Below, in pieces: positions 1 through 8,521 of a stretch of 64,000 nt of DNA (position 1 is the stretch's first letter; each line of letters begins with the position of its first letter). The stretch comes from Methylobacteriaceae bacterium (GTDB lineage Bacteria > Pseudomonadota > Alphaproteobacteria > Rhizobiales > Beijerinckiaceae): assembly GCA_020638195.1 (NCBI GenBank), contig JACKJC010000004.1:124001-188000 (forward strand), written 5' to 3'. A program made the translations under genes and the position numbers. The notes under the pieces were generated by a model, which saw only the letters and a list, made by a program, of their open reading frames with translations, did not search any database and was not told where the DNA came from.

Positions 1-342
1 CTCGAAATTGTCGAGCGGATATTCCTTGGGCTTCTTGGTCTCGCGGTCGATCGAGGCCGTCTTCGACGCGCCGCCGCCGACGCCTGCGCAGTTCACGAGA
101 ATGCGCTCCTGACCATTGGCCGCGCGCGCCTTGGCGAAGCCGGCGTCGACGTCCTCGGTCGAGGCGACGTTGACCTTGCAGAACACGCCGCCGACCTCTT
201 TCGCCAGCTGCTCGCCGAGCTCTTCGTTGAGGTCGAAAATCGCGCATTTCACGCCGTGGGCGGCGAGCATGCGAACCGTCGCCGCGCCGAGGCCAGAGGC
301 GCCGCCCGTGACAACGGCCGAAATCTGATTGTTGAGTTCCAT
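1..342 (-). CDS. SDR-family dehydrogenase, N-terminal part (gene runs off the window)
   Basis: The reading frame starts at ATG 340-342 behind an AGGAGG ribosome site (351-357) and is open to the window edge, giving 114 residues. The N-terminus carries the Rossmann motif TGGASGLG at about residues 13-20, the acidic residue ending beta-2 (IFDLNE, about 35-40) that favours NAD(H), and the NCAGV segment that follows beta-4. This is the classical short-chain dehydrogenase fold. The SKTASIDRE stretch after NCAG resembles 3-hydroxyacyl-CoA dehydrogenase type-2 (HSD17B10-like) proteins, so beta-oxidation of acyl-CoA is a reasonable guess. The catalytic Tyr-Lys lies outside the window, so the substrate cannot be read. 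Confidence 0.85.
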   Translation of the reverse strand, partial: MELNNQISAVVTGGASGLGAATVRMLAAHGVKCAIFDLNEELGEQLAKEVGGVFCKVNVASTEDVDAGFAKARAANGQERILVNCAGVGGGASKTASIDRETKKPKEYPLDNFE

Positions 343-431
343 CCCTGTACGCCTCCTCATGCGGATCGCGATTTAATCGCCCGCTTAAATCCGGAGGCAC
401 AATACGCGAAAATCCGAAATGCGAAAGACCC

Positions 432-456
432 CTCCCGCATGGCGGTCATGCGGGAG
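432..456 (-). terminator. Hairpin downstream of the phosphate transporter gene
   Basis: A perfect 10-bp stem (432-441 pairs with 447-456) with a 5-base loop lies 24 bases beyond the stop codon of the Pit gene. On the minus strand it is followed by a moderately T-rich run (GTCTTTCGCATTT). This fits an intrinsic terminator of the Pit/DUF47 operon; the T-tract is imperfect. Confidence 0.5.
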
Positions 457-479
457 ACTGGTTTCGCTCCGCGAAAATC

Positions 480-1478
480 CTAGAAAATCTTTGTCGCCAG
501 CCAGTAGAACAGGGCGCCGATAGCCGCCGCCGCCGGCAGCGTCACTACCCAGGCGACGACGATGTTCTGCGCCACGCTCCAGCGCACGGCCGAAACGCGA
601 CGGGCCGCGCCGACGCCGATGATCGAGCCCGTGATGGTATGCGTGGTGGAAACCGGAATGCCGAGCGCGGTCGCCCCGAACAGCGTCAGAGCCCCGCCCG
701 TCTCCGCGCAAAAACCTTGGACTGGCTGGAGCCGCGTAATGCGCGAGCCCATCGTATGCACGATCCGCCAGCCGCCAAACAGCGTGCCGAGCCCCATCGC
801 CGCCTGGCAGGCGAGCACCACCCACAAGGGAACATGGAACTCGCCGCCGGTCTGCCCGTGCGTGAAAAGCAGCACGGCGATGATGCCCATGGTCTTCTGC
901 GCGTCATTGCCGCCATGGCCCAGCGAATAGAGCGAGGCGGAGACGAATTGCAGGCCGCGGAAATAGCGGTCGACCGCGACCGGCGAGGCCTTCACGAAAA
1001 TCCAGGAGACCGCGAGCACCAGGACGAGCGCGAGGAGAAAGCCGACAAACGGCGAGCCGACAATGGCGATGGCCGTCTTGCTCAGCCCCGTCCACACGAT
1101 GGCCCCGAGCCCGCCCTTGGCGACGCCCGCGCCCACCAGCCCGCCGATCAAGGCGTGCGAGGAACTGGAGGGAATGCCGCCCCACCAGGTGATGAGATTC
1201 CACGAGATGGCGCCCATCAGCGCGCCGAAGATCAGATGATCGTCGACGATCGAGGGCGCGACGATGCCGGTGCCGACGGTCTGCGCGACATGCAGCCCGA
1301 AGAACAGAAAGGCGATGAAATTGAAGAAGGCCGCCCAGGCGACCGCGAATTGCGGGCGCAGCACGCGCGTCGACACGATGGTCGCGATCGAGTTCGCGGC
1401 GTCGTGCAGTCCGTTCAGCAGGTCGAAGACCAGCGCGACGATGATGAGAAAGACGAGGACGGACAGCGTCGCAGACAA
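480..1478 (-). CDS. pit: PiT-family inorganic phosphate transporter
   Basis: This 332-residue polytopic membrane protein belongs to the PiT family (PF01384), which imports metal-phosphate using the proton or sodium gradient. The two signature repeats are visible: NGLHDAANSIAT near residue 22 and GHGGNDAQKTMG at about 187-198. The serine-rich SSSSHALIGG (about 104-113) and PVSTTHTITG near the C-terminus are the paired loops of the inverted repeat. About eight to ten hydrophobic segments cover the chain. The length matches the short bacterial Pit form. It lies 9 bp behind a DUF47/PhoU-like gene on the same strand, the usual two-gene arrangement for low-affinity phosphate uptake. Confidence 0.93.
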   Translation of the reverse strand: MSATLSVLVFLIIVALVFDLLNGLHDAANSIATIVSTRVLRPQFAVAWAAFFNFIAFLFFGLHVAQTVGTGIVAPSIVDDHLIFGALMGAISWNLITWWGGIPSSSSHALIGGLVGAGVAKGGLGAIVWTGLSKTAIAIVGSPFVGFLLALVLVLAVSWIFVKASPVAVDRYFRGLQFVSASLYSLGHGGNDAQKTMGIIAVLLFTHGQTGGEFHVPLWVVLACQAAMGLGTLFGGWRIVHTMGSRITRLQPVQGFCAETGGALTLFGATALGIPVSTTHTITGSIIGVGAARRVSAVRWSVAQNIVVAWVVTLPAAAAIGALFYWLATKIF

Positions 1479-1487
1479 GGCGGCGGC

Positions 1488-2132
1488 TCACATATGCTCG
1501 ATGACGATATCGACGACCCGGTTGGCGATGTCTTCCAGCCGATCCACCACCTTCTCCAGATGGTCGTAGATCTCGCTGCCCACGACATAAGCCATCGGAT
1601 CCGCCGTGCGATGCGCGAGATAGAGCGCTTTCACGCCCTGGTCGTGCAATTCGTCGGCCTTCTCTTCCAGCTTCGCCATCTGCACGTTGAGCGCCGATAT
1701 GCGGGCATTGTTGGCGCGCATGTCCGGCAACATGGCCACCATGCGGCCGATCAACTCGGCCGCTTCGACGATCACTTCGCCCATTTCGACCATCTTCGGC
1801 TCGAACGAGCGCATGTCGAACAGGTCCATCTTCTTGGCGCAACGCTGCATCTGGTCGATGGCGTCATCGAGCGCCGTGCCGAGACCCGCGACATCCGAGC
1901 GATCGAACGGCGTGATGAACGTACGCCGGACCGCCAGCAGCAGCTCGCGCATGATCTCGTCGGCAAGACGCTCCTGCCGGCCGATTTCAGAGGCATGCGC
2001 CGCGAAATCGCCCTCCTTGCGCAGGAGTCCGCGCAATTCGACCGCGCCGGCGGTCACCGTCGCCATGTGGCGCGTATACATCTCGAAGAAATTGTCCTCG
2101 CGGGGCATCAGCTTCTGGAACCAGCCGAGCAT
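1488..2132 (-). CDS. DUF47 (PhoU-related) phosphate transport regulator
   Basis: A 214-residue all-helical protein of the DUF47 family (PF01865), structurally related to PhoU and nearly always encoded next to a Pit transporter, whose activity it is thought to regulate. The start is set at the ATG giving MLGWFQKLMPRED, the typical N-terminus of the family; the frame is open 61 codons further upstream but that part has no family likeness. The body has the expected repeating helices rich in Glu, Lys and Met (VEMGEVIVEAAELIGRM and similar) and ends VVDIVIEHM. It is the first gene of the DUF47-pit operon, so its upstream region carries the promoter. Confidence 0.9.
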   Translation of the reverse strand: MLGWFQKLMPREDNFFEMYTRHMATVTAGAVELRGLLRKEGDFAAHASEIGRQERLADEIMRELLLAVRRTFITPFDRSDVAGLGTALDDAIDQMQRCAKKMDLFDMRSFEPKMVEMGEVIVEAAELIGRMVAMLPDMRANNARISALNVQMAKLEEKADELHDQGVKALYLAHRTADPMAYVVGSEIYDHLEKVVDRLEDIANRVVDIVIEHM

Positions 2133-2246
2133 CGCAAACCCCTGAATGACCGATAGATGACGTTTTTGTGACGCCTGCCTAGGCGCTATGGCGCGCCCTG
2201 TCAAAGCCGCTTGTCGTCGCATCAACAGGCGATTTCGCAAGTAGAG

Positions 2247-2264
2247 CCGTATTTCGCCATACGG
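2247..2264. promoter_or_regulatory. Palindrome in the divergent promoter region between DUF47 and acyl-CoA ligase genes
   Basis: CCGTAT-N6-ATACGG lies in the 203-bp gap between the divergently transcribed DUF47 gene and the ligase gene, about 72 bp before the ligase start. Position and symmetry fit a repressor operator for the ligase/binding-protein operon. No regulator gene is adjacent, so its owner is unknown. Confidence 0.35.
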
Positions 2265-2335
2265 AATTGTCCGACGACTTTCGCTCGACAACATTCCCGC
2301 ATAGAGTGCATGCAACGATTTCAGGGGAGGAGCAA

Positions 2336-3886
2336 ATGTATCTAGGCGCCTACGCCACGACGAAGGCCGACGAGCCGGCCATCATCATGGCTTCGTCCGG
2401 CGAAACAATCACATTTCGCGAACTCGAGGCGCGGCAGAACCGCCTCGCGCATCTCTTGCGCGCGCATGGCATGAAGCGGCTCGACCATTATGCCGTCTTC
2501 ATGGAGAACCACGCTCGATATGCGGAATGCTGCGGCGTCGGCGAACGTTCCGGCTATTATTTCACGTGCATCAATTCCTTTCTGACGCCTGAAGAGCTCG
2601 CCTATATCGTCAACAATTGCGAGGCCAAGGTCCTCATCACCTCGCAGGCTAAGCGCGAAGTCGCGATGGAGGCCCTGAAAAGCTGCCCGAAGGTCGAACT
2701 GACATTGATCGTCGATGGGCCCGGCGACGGCGGCAAGGTATTGAACCTCGAGGAGGCGACGAAAGACTTTCCCTCGACGCCGATCCCGGACCAGTACTTG
2801 GGCACGGCCATGCTCTATTCCTCGGGCACGACCGGCCGTCCGAAAGGCATCCTGCGCCCCCTGCCCGAGCAGCCGCCGGAACAGCGTCTTCCGCTGTTCG
2901 AATTTCTCGACAAGCTCTGGCGCTATCGCGAGGACATGATCTACCTCTCGCCTGCGCCGCTCTATCATTCCGCGCCGCAGGCCGCGGTCAATCTCGCGAT
3001 CTCCAAAGGCGCGAAAGTGATCGTGATGGAGCGCTTCGATCCCGAGCACTATTTGCAGCTCGTCGAGAAGTACAAGGTCACGCACACGCAACTCGTGCCG
3101 ACCATGTTCTCGCGCATGCTCAAACTGCCGGAGGACGTGCGCAAGAAATACGACCTCTCGTCGCTCGAGATCGCCATTCACGCCGCGGCCCCCTGCCCCG
3201 TGCAGGTGAAGGAGCAGATGATCGAATGGTGGGGCCCGATCATCCATGAATATTACGGCGCGACCGAAGGGCTCGGCTTCACGGCCTGTGACACGCCGCA
3301 ATGGCTGGCGCATCGCGGCACTGTCGGCAAGGTGCTGCTCGGCGACCTGCATGTGCTGGACGACGAAATGAACCCGACGCCCAAGGGGCAATCGGGGACG
3401 CTGTGGTTCAAGAGCGCGACGCCTTTCGAATATTTCAACGATCCGGAAAAGACCAAGGAGACGCGTTCGCCCGACGGCACGATGAGCACGGTCGGCGACG
3501 TCGGCTATGTCGACGACGACGGCTTCCTCTATCTCACCGACCGCTCGACCTTCATGATCATTTCCGGCGGCGTGAACATCTATCCGCAGGAATGCGAAAA
3601 TCTGCTGATCACCCACCCCAAGGTCGCGGACGCCGCCGTCTTCGGCGTGCCGAACGTCGATCTCGGCGAGGAGGTGAAGGCGGTCGTGCAGCCCATGCCG
3701 GGCGTGGCGATCGGGCCAGAATTCGAGAAGGAGCTGATCGAGTTCTGCGGGCAGCATCTGTCGCGCCAGAAAGTCCCGCGCTCCATCGACTTCGCCGAGG
3801 AACTGCCGCGTCTGCCGACCGGCAAACTCTACAAGCGACTGCTGCGCGACCGCTACTGGGGCGACAAGAAGAGCCGGATCGTTTGA
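2336..3886 (+). CDS. AMP-forming acyl-CoA ligase (FadD-like)
   Basis: This 516-residue ANL-superfamily enzyme activates a carboxylic acid with ATP to an acyl-AMP and transfers it to CoA. Visible motifs: P-loop YSSGTTGRPKG (about 160-170), YYGATEG (about 306), GDVGYVDDDG (about 386), the hinge region SGGVNIYPQE, and the C-terminal PTGKLYK (about 495) with the catalytic lysine. The start at 2336 is chosen for the GGGGAGGAG ribosome site 5 to 13 bases upstream; the frame is open 23 codons further but without such a site. It is followed 66 bp on by an ABC binding-protein gene, so uptake and CoA activation of the same acid are probably coupled. The acid itself (fatty or aromatic) cannot be told. 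Confidence 0.88.
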   Translation: MYLGAYATTKADEPAIIMASSGETITFRELEARQNRLAHLLRAHGMKRLDHYAVFMENHARYAECCGVGERSGYYFTCINSFLTPEELAYIVNNCEAKVLITSQAKREVAMEALKSCPKVELTLIVDGPGDGGKVLNLEEATKDFPSTPIPDQYLGTAMLYSSGTTGRPKGILRPLPEQPPEQRLPLFEFLDKLWRYREDMIYLSPAPLYHSAPQAAVNLAISKGAKVIVMERFDPEHYLQLVEKYKVTHTQLVPTMFSRMLKLPEDVRKKYDLSSLEIAIHAAAPCPVQVKEQMIEWWGPIIHEYYGATEGLGFTACDTPQWLAHRGTVGKVLLGDLHVLDDEMNPTPKGQSGTLWFKSATPFEYFNDPEKTKETRSPDGTMSTVGDVGYVDDDGFLYLTDRSTFMIISGGVNIYPQECENLLITHPKVADAAVFGVPNVDLGEEVKAVVQPMPGVAIGPEFEKELIEFCGQHLSRQKVPRSIDFAEELPRLPTGKLYKRLLRDRYWGDKKSRIV

Positions 3887-3898
3887 TACGAGGCGTCT

Positions 3899-3923
3899 CC
3901 TTCTCTCGTATCGCGAGAGAAGG
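3899..3923 (+). other. Stem-loop between ligase and binding-protein genes
   Basis: A perfect 10-bp stem (3899-3908 with 3914-3923) and 5-base loop sit in the 66-bp spacer inside the operon, with no T-tract after it. It may be an mRNA stability or processing hairpin that sets the high expression typical of periplasmic binding proteins; partial termination is also possible. Confidence 0.4.
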
Positions 3924-3952
3924 ACAAGACTGATTCAGAGGGAGAGGGAAAC

Positions 3953-5155
3953 ATGAAGACATCCATCGCCGCGCTGGCGCTCGCCGCCACACTGGCGTTC
4001 GCCGCGCCCGCGCTCGCGCAGAAGAAATATGGCCCGCAGGGCGCGAATGACACCGAGATCAAGATCGGCCAGACCATGCCCTATTCGGGCCCGGTCTCGA
4101 TCTACGGCATCATGGGCCGCGTCCACTCGGCCTATTTTCAGATGGTCAACGAGAAGGGCGGCATCAACGGCCGCAAGATCAACCTGATCTCGCTCGATGA
4201 CGCCTATTCGCCGCCCAAGACCGTCGAGCAGACGCGCAAGCTCGTCGAGAGCGACGGCGTGCTCTTCATGTTCGGCTCGTCCGGCACGGCCGGCCAGTCG
4301 GCGGTGCAGAAGTACCTCAAGTCGAAGAAGGTGCCGCAGCTCATGCTGTCGACCGGCGCCTCGAAATTCAACGATCCCCAGAACTTCCCGTGGACGACGC
4401 CGATCCTGCAGGTCTATTCGACCGAGGGCGAGGTCTATGCGCAATATCTGATGGAGGAGAAGCCGAACGCCAAGGTCGCCATTCTCATGCAGAACGACGA
4501 TTTCGGCCGCGACTACATCAAGGGCTTCAAGGCCAAGCTCGGCGCCAAGGCGGCGACCATGATCGTGAAGGAAGCGAGCTTCGAGGCGATCGACCCGACC
4601 GTCGACTCGCAGATTCTCGCATTGAAGGCGAGCGGCGCCGATGTGCTGATCGACGCGAGCCTCGGCAAGACGACCGCGCAGGTCATGAAGAAACTGACCG
4701 AGATCGGCTGGAAGCCGCTGCACATCGTCGTGTCGAATTCCGTCGGCCAGCCCGTGCTGAAGGCGGCCGGCCTCGACAACGCCAAGGGCATCATGACCGC
4801 GAGCGGCACCAAGCGTTCCGGCGATCCCGCCAACGCCAACGATCCCGGCGTCGTCGCCTACAAGGCCTTCATGCAGAAATACCTGCCCGGCGAAGACCCG
4901 CTGAACGAGATCGGCTTCAGCGCCTATTCCTGGGCCGTGACGCTCGAGAAGGTTCTGAAGGAGTGCGGCGACGACCTGACGCCCGAGAATGTCGTCGCCA
5001 AGGCGACGAGCATGAAGAGCATCGCCGCGCCCGCCCTGCTCGACGGCGTGACCTACAGCACCAAGCCGACGGATTATTCGGCGATCAAGAAGCTGATGAT
5101 CCAGACTTTCGACGGCGCGAGGTGGCACATCGTTCGCGCGGTGGAAGTGCACTGA
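3953..5155 (+). CDS. ABC transporter periplasmic substrate-binding protein (branched-chain amino acid/aromatic acid type)
   Basis: A 400-residue type-I periplasmic binding protein (Peripla_BP_6, LivJ-like). A Sec signal peptide (MKTSIAALAL...PALAQ) is cleaved near residue 23. The mature N-terminus IKIGQTMPYSGPVSIYG is the ligand-loop signature of the family, and QNDDFGRDYIKGFKAKLG marks the second lobe. Such proteins in Alphaproteobacteria bind amino acids but also benzoates, cinnamates and short fatty acids. No permease or ATPase genes follow, so this is an orphan binding protein that must use transporter subunits encoded elsewhere. The upstream acyl-CoA ligase suggests a carboxylic acid ligand. 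Confidence 0.88.
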   Translation: MKTSIAALALAATLAFAAPALAQKKYGPQGANDTEIKIGQTMPYSGPVSIYGIMGRVHSAYFQMVNEKGGINGRKINLISLDDAYSPPKTVEQTRKLVESDGVLFMFGSSGTAGQSAVQKYLKSKKVPQLMLSTGASKFNDPQNFPWTTPILQVYSTEGEVYAQYLMEEKPNAKVAILMQNDDFGRDYIKGFKAKLGAKAATMIVKEASFEAIDPTVDSQILALKASGADVLIDASLGKTTAQVMKKLTEIGWKPLHIVVSNSVGQPVLKAAGLDNAKGIMTASGTKRSGDPANANDPGVVAYKAFMQKYLPGEDPLNEIGFSAYSWAVTLEKVLKECGDDLTPENVVAKATSMKSIAAPALLDGVTYSTKPTDYSAIKKLMIQTFDGARWHIVRAVEVH

Positions 5156-5175
5156 CGCGGACCGCCGGTCGCGAT

Positions 5176-5226
5176 CCCTTCTCCCCGCATGCGGGGAGAA
5201 GGTGGCCGACGGCCGGATGAGGGGCC
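5176..5226. repeat. Intergenic palindromic repeat (rhizobial type)
   Basis: The 26-bp perfect palindrome at 5177-5202 (arms CCTTCTCCCC and GGGGAGAAGG around GCATGC) is followed by TGGCCGACGGCCGGATGAGG. From memory this is a very common intergenic element of Rhizobiales genomes. It lies between the converging binding-protein and phosphoglucomutase genes and may also act as a bidirectional terminator. Confidence 0.65.
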
Positions 5227-5305
5227 GCGCCGACACGACCGACTCACTTGCTCGGCCCCTGCCCCCTGCGCTCTCCGCGCGCACGCGAAGAGGAGTTGAG
5301 ACGCA

Positions 5306-6964
5306 TCACGCCCCGGCGCTCGCGAACACTTGTCCGAGCGCCTGACGCGCGTCGTTCTGGATTTCCGCCAGATGCTCGGCCGAGCGGAAACTCTCGGCGT
5401 AGATCTTGTAGACGTCTTCCGTGCCGGAAGGCCGCGCGGCGAACCAGCCGTTTTCCGACACGACCTTCAACCCGCCGAAGTCCGCGCCATTGCCCGGCGC
5501 CTTGGTGAGCTTGGCCGTGATCTTTTCGCCCGCGAGCGTGGTCGCCGCGAACTGGTCGGGCGAGAGCTTCTTCAGCACGTTTTTCTGCGCGGCATTGGCC
5601 GGCGCGTCGATACGCGCATAGAAAGGCGCGCCGGTTTCGCGCGTGATCGCCGCGTAGTTCTCTCCTGGGTCGCGGCCCGTGCGCGCCGCGATTTCCGCCG
5701 CCAGCAGGCCGAGGATGATCCCATCCTTGTCGGTCGTCCACACCGAGCCGTCGCGCTTCACGAAGGACGCGCCGGCGCTCTCTTCGCCGACAAAGCCGAA
5801 GTCGCCGCCGATGAGGCCGTCGACGAACCATTTGAAGCCGACCGGCACTTCCACCAGCTTACGGCCGAGCCGCTGCGCCACGCGGTCGATGACGGAGGAC
5901 GAAACCATCGTCTTGCCGATCGCCGCCTTCGCGGCCCACTCCGGGCGATGGCGGAACAGATAGTCGATCGCGGTCGCCAGATAATGGTTCGGGTTCATCA
6001 GCCCGCTCGAGCGCGTCACGATACCGTGCCGGTCGGCGTCGGTATCGTTGGCGAAGGCCACGTCGAATTTCGACTTCAGATCGATCAGCTTCGCCATGGC
6101 GTAGGGCGAGGAGCAGTCCATGCGGATCTTGCCGTCCCAGTCCTGCGGTGTGAACCGGAAGGTGGCGTCGACCAGATCGTTCACAATGGTCGCGTCGATC
6201 CGGTATTTCTCGATGATCGGCGCCCAGTAGTGCACGGCAGCGCCGCCCAGCGGATCGATGCCGATCTTCACCCCGGCCGAGCGGATCGCCTCCATGTCCA
6301 GCACGGAGGCGAGGTCGTTCACATAGGGCGTGACATAGTCGCGGCGCTTGACGAGGTCGGAAGCGAGCGCGCGCGCCAGCGTCACTCGCTTCACGCCCGC
6401 CATGCCGGCCGCCAGCATGGAATTGGCTTCCTTCTCGATGACGCCGGTCACGTCGCCATCGGCAGGCCCGCCGTTCGGCGGATTGTACTTGAAGCCGCCG
6501 TCCTGCGGCGGATTGTGCGAGGGCGTGATGACGACGCCGTCCGCCAGATGCTCGCTGCGCCCGCGATTGTAGGAAAGGATCGCATGGGAGACGACCGGCG
6601 TCGGCGTATAGCCGTTCCTCTCGTCGATGATCGCCGTGACGTCATTGGCGGCGAAGACTTCGAGCGCGCTGGCGAGCGCCGACGCGGACAGTGCATGCGT
6701 ATCGGCGCCGACGAACAGCGGCCCGTCGATCCCTTTCGCGCGGCGGTAATCACAGATGGCCTGGGACGTCGCGAGAATGTGGTTCTCGTTGAACGCCGTA
6801 TCGAAGGCCGAGCCGCGATGGCCCGACGTACCGAAGGCGACGCGCTGGCCGGCGATCGTCGGATCGGGTTTGCCGGCGAAATAGGCGGTGACAAGGCGCG
6901 ACACGTCGATCAGGTCGTGCGGATCGGCGAGCTGTCCGGCGCGAGGGTCGATATTGGCGGCCAT
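5306..6964 (-). CDS. pgm: Phosphoglucomutase (alpha-D-glucose phosphate-specific)
   Basis: A 552-residue alpha-D-phosphohexomutase that interconverts glucose 1-phosphate and glucose 6-phosphate in the cytosol, linking glycolysis to glycogen, trehalose and envelope sugar synthesis. It aligns by eye along its whole length with E. coli Pgm (546 residues). Motifs: FGTSGHRGSA (44-53), the catalytic phosphoserine loop VITPSHNPPQDGG with Ser149, the Mg-binding DTDADRHG, the sugar-binding GEESAGASF, and the phosphate-binding RPSGTEDVYKIY near the C-terminus. All catalytic elements are present. It is transcribed alone. Confidence 0.96.
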   Translation of the reverse strand: MAANIDPRAGQLADPHDLIDVSRLVTAYFAGKPDPTIAGQRVAFGTSGHRGSAFDTAFNENHILATSQAICDYRRAKGIDGPLFVGADTHALSASALASALEVFAANDVTAIIDERNGYTPTPVVSHAILSYNRGRSEHLADGVVITPSHNPPQDGGFKYNPPNGGPADGDVTGVIEKEANSMLAAGMAGVKRVTLARALASDLVKRRDYVTPYVNDLASVLDMEAIRSAGVKIGIDPLGGAAVHYWAPIIEKYRIDATIVNDLVDATFRFTPQDWDGKIRMDCSSPYAMAKLIDLKSKFDVAFANDTDADRHGIVTRSSGLMNPNHYLATAIDYLFRHRPEWAAKAAIGKTMVSSSVIDRVAQRLGRKLVEVPVGFKWFVDGLIGGDFGFVGEESAGASFVKRDGSVWTTDKDGIILGLLAAEIAARTGRDPGENYAAITRETGAPFYARIDAPANAAQKNVLKKLSPDQFAATTLAGEKITAKLTKAPGNGADFGGLKVVSENGWFAARPSGTEDVYKIYAESFRSAEHLAEIQNDARQALGQVFASAGA

Positions 6965-7130
6965 TGCAAGTCCTCGAATATGTGTCGCGCCGGGAGCGCC
7001 GGCCTCCGGCGGGCAATTCTCAGGAAGCCGGCCCGAGGCGGGCAGCGCAGGCTACTGACTCCATACGCCGCTCTGGCGCAAGCGGAGCAACAAGGCACGG
7101 CGAACGGAAGGTTACGGGGGCCAAAGTCGC

Positions 7131-8330
7131 TTAACGTTTCATCGCCGCATAGGCCTGCCGCTTGAAATCGAAAAAGAACGGATTCCAGAAGGCCATGTAG
7201 CGCTGCGCCATCACGACGCCCGCCAGATTGTTGCGCGGATTGATGAACCAGTGCGTGCCGGCCACCCCGCCCCATTGAAATTCGCCGGCGCTCGCGGGCG
7301 GATCGAGCGGACCGGGCTCGACCGTCGTCGCGCCGCCGAGCCCGTAAGCCTTGCCGGGCATCGTGCCCAGCATGGCGAAGCGGATCCACTGCCCGCCCGG
7401 CAGCTGGTTGCGCATCATCTCGCCGATCGTTTCGGGTTTCAGCAATTGCTGCCCGCCCGGCAGCAAGGCGCGCACGAGCGCGATCATGTCGAAGATCGTC
7501 GTCACCAGTCCGCCACCGCCCGAAAGGCGCGGGAAGGGCTGAAGATAGGCGCCGGGATAAGGCGAGTTTTCAAGCCGCGTCAGGCCGGGCTTCGTCGGAT
7601 CGAGCAGGTCCGCGCCCTTGTAGTAGGCAACGAGCCTGTCCTGCTTCTCCGGCGGAGCGAAAAACCCCGTATCGGCCATGTCGAGCGGATCGAAAATGCG
7701 CGCCTTGATGAAAGCGTCGAACGTCTGGCCCGAGACAACTTCCACGAGCCGGCCGAGCACGTCGGTGGCGACCGAATATTCCCAGTTCTCGCCAGGGTGG
7801 AAGATCAACGGCAGATGTTCGAGCTGATCGATCATGTCGGTCAGCGGCGTCATCGGGTTCAAGACCTTGCGCTCGTTGTAAGCCTTGAAGATGACCGTGC
7901 CCGGATCGAAGATGCCGTAGCTCAGGCCTGCCTGATGCGAGAGAAGATCGCGCACGGTGATCGAACGCCGCGCGGGCTCCGTGTCCCCGATATCGGTCGC
8001 GCCCGCTTTCAGCACGCGACGATTGCCGAGCTGCGGAATGTAGGTCTCGACTGGATCGTCGAGCCGCAGCTTGCCGTCCTCGACCAGCAGCATGACCGCG
8101 CAGGAGGCGACGAGCTTGGTGTTGGAAAATGCGCGAAAAATGTTGTCGAAGCGCAAGGGCGTCCGCGCCTCGCGGTCAGAAAAGCCCACCGCCTGCATGT
8201 CGACGATGTCTCTGCCCTCCAGCAGCGCCCAGGACACGCCGGCGAGTATGTCGCCATCGACATAGCGCTGCATGGCGGCGCGCACGGCCGAAAAATCGTA
8301 GTTCGACTTGATGGCGACGTGTTCGTTCAC
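7131..8330 (-). CDS. Serine hydrolase of the beta-lactamase/class C (EstB-like) family
   Basis: A 399-residue PF00144 protein. The catalytic SxxK is FSNTKLV with Ser69 and Lys72. The second-motif tyrosine is Tyr185 in NWEYSVATDVLG, and the third motif is GGVAGTHWFINP near the C-terminus. There is no signal peptide, so a cytosolic esterase or peptidase role is likelier than beta-lactam resistance; the YSVATD form of motif two is usual in the esterase-like branch. The ATG at 8330 follows an AGGGAGGA-like site. The substrate is unknown. Confidence 0.85.
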   Translation of the reverse strand: MNEHVAIKSNYDFSAVRAAMQRYVDGDILAGVSWALLEGRDIVDMQAVGFSDREARTPLRFDNIFRAFSNTKLVASCAVMLLVEDGKLRLDDPVETYIPQLGNRRVLKAGATDIGDTEPARRSITVRDLLSHQAGLSYGIFDPGTVIFKAYNERKVLNPMTPLTDMIDQLEHLPLIFHPGENWEYSVATDVLGRLVEVVSGQTFDAFIKARIFDPLDMADTGFFAPPEKQDRLVAYYKGADLLDPTKPGLTRLENSPYPGAYLQPFPRLSGGGGLVTTIFDMIALVRALLPGGQQLLKPETIGEMMRNQLPGGQWIRFAMLGTMPGKAYGLGGATTVEPGPLDPPASAGEFQWGGVAGTHWFINPRNNLAGVVMAQRYMAFWNPFFFDFKRQAYAAMKR

Positions 8331-8395
8331 GGCGCGTCCTCCCTGAATTTGGCGACGAGTTTATGGGGGACGACGACCGGAGCCAATACACGAAT

Positions 8396-8503
8396 CCTCA
8401 TCCCGAGGAGCGCTGCGCAGCAGCGCGTCTCGAAGGATGGCCGCACCGCGCATAATCCGGCCATGCTTCGAGACGCGGGCTCCGCCCGCTCCTCAGCATG
8501 AGG
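8396..8503. repeat. Long imperfect palindromic intergenic element
   Basis: The 108 bp between the serine hydrolase and ICL/PEP-mutase genes form a two-part inverted repeat. Outer arms are CCTCAT...GAGGAGCGC (8396 on) against GCTCCTCAGCATGAGG (to 8503). Inner arms GCGTCTCGAAGGATGG (8425-8440) pair with CCATGCTTCGAGACGC (8461-8476) with one mismatch. From memory, similar elements are abundant in Bradyrhizobium-like genomes. Confidence 0.65.
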
Positions 8504-8521
8504 AATCGTGAAAAAGCTCGC

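Noticed and set aside
7131..8330. Beta-lactamase (antibiotic resistance)
   Set aside because: It has no signal peptide, and the motif-two wording (YSVATD) is that of the esterase-like branch of PF00144.
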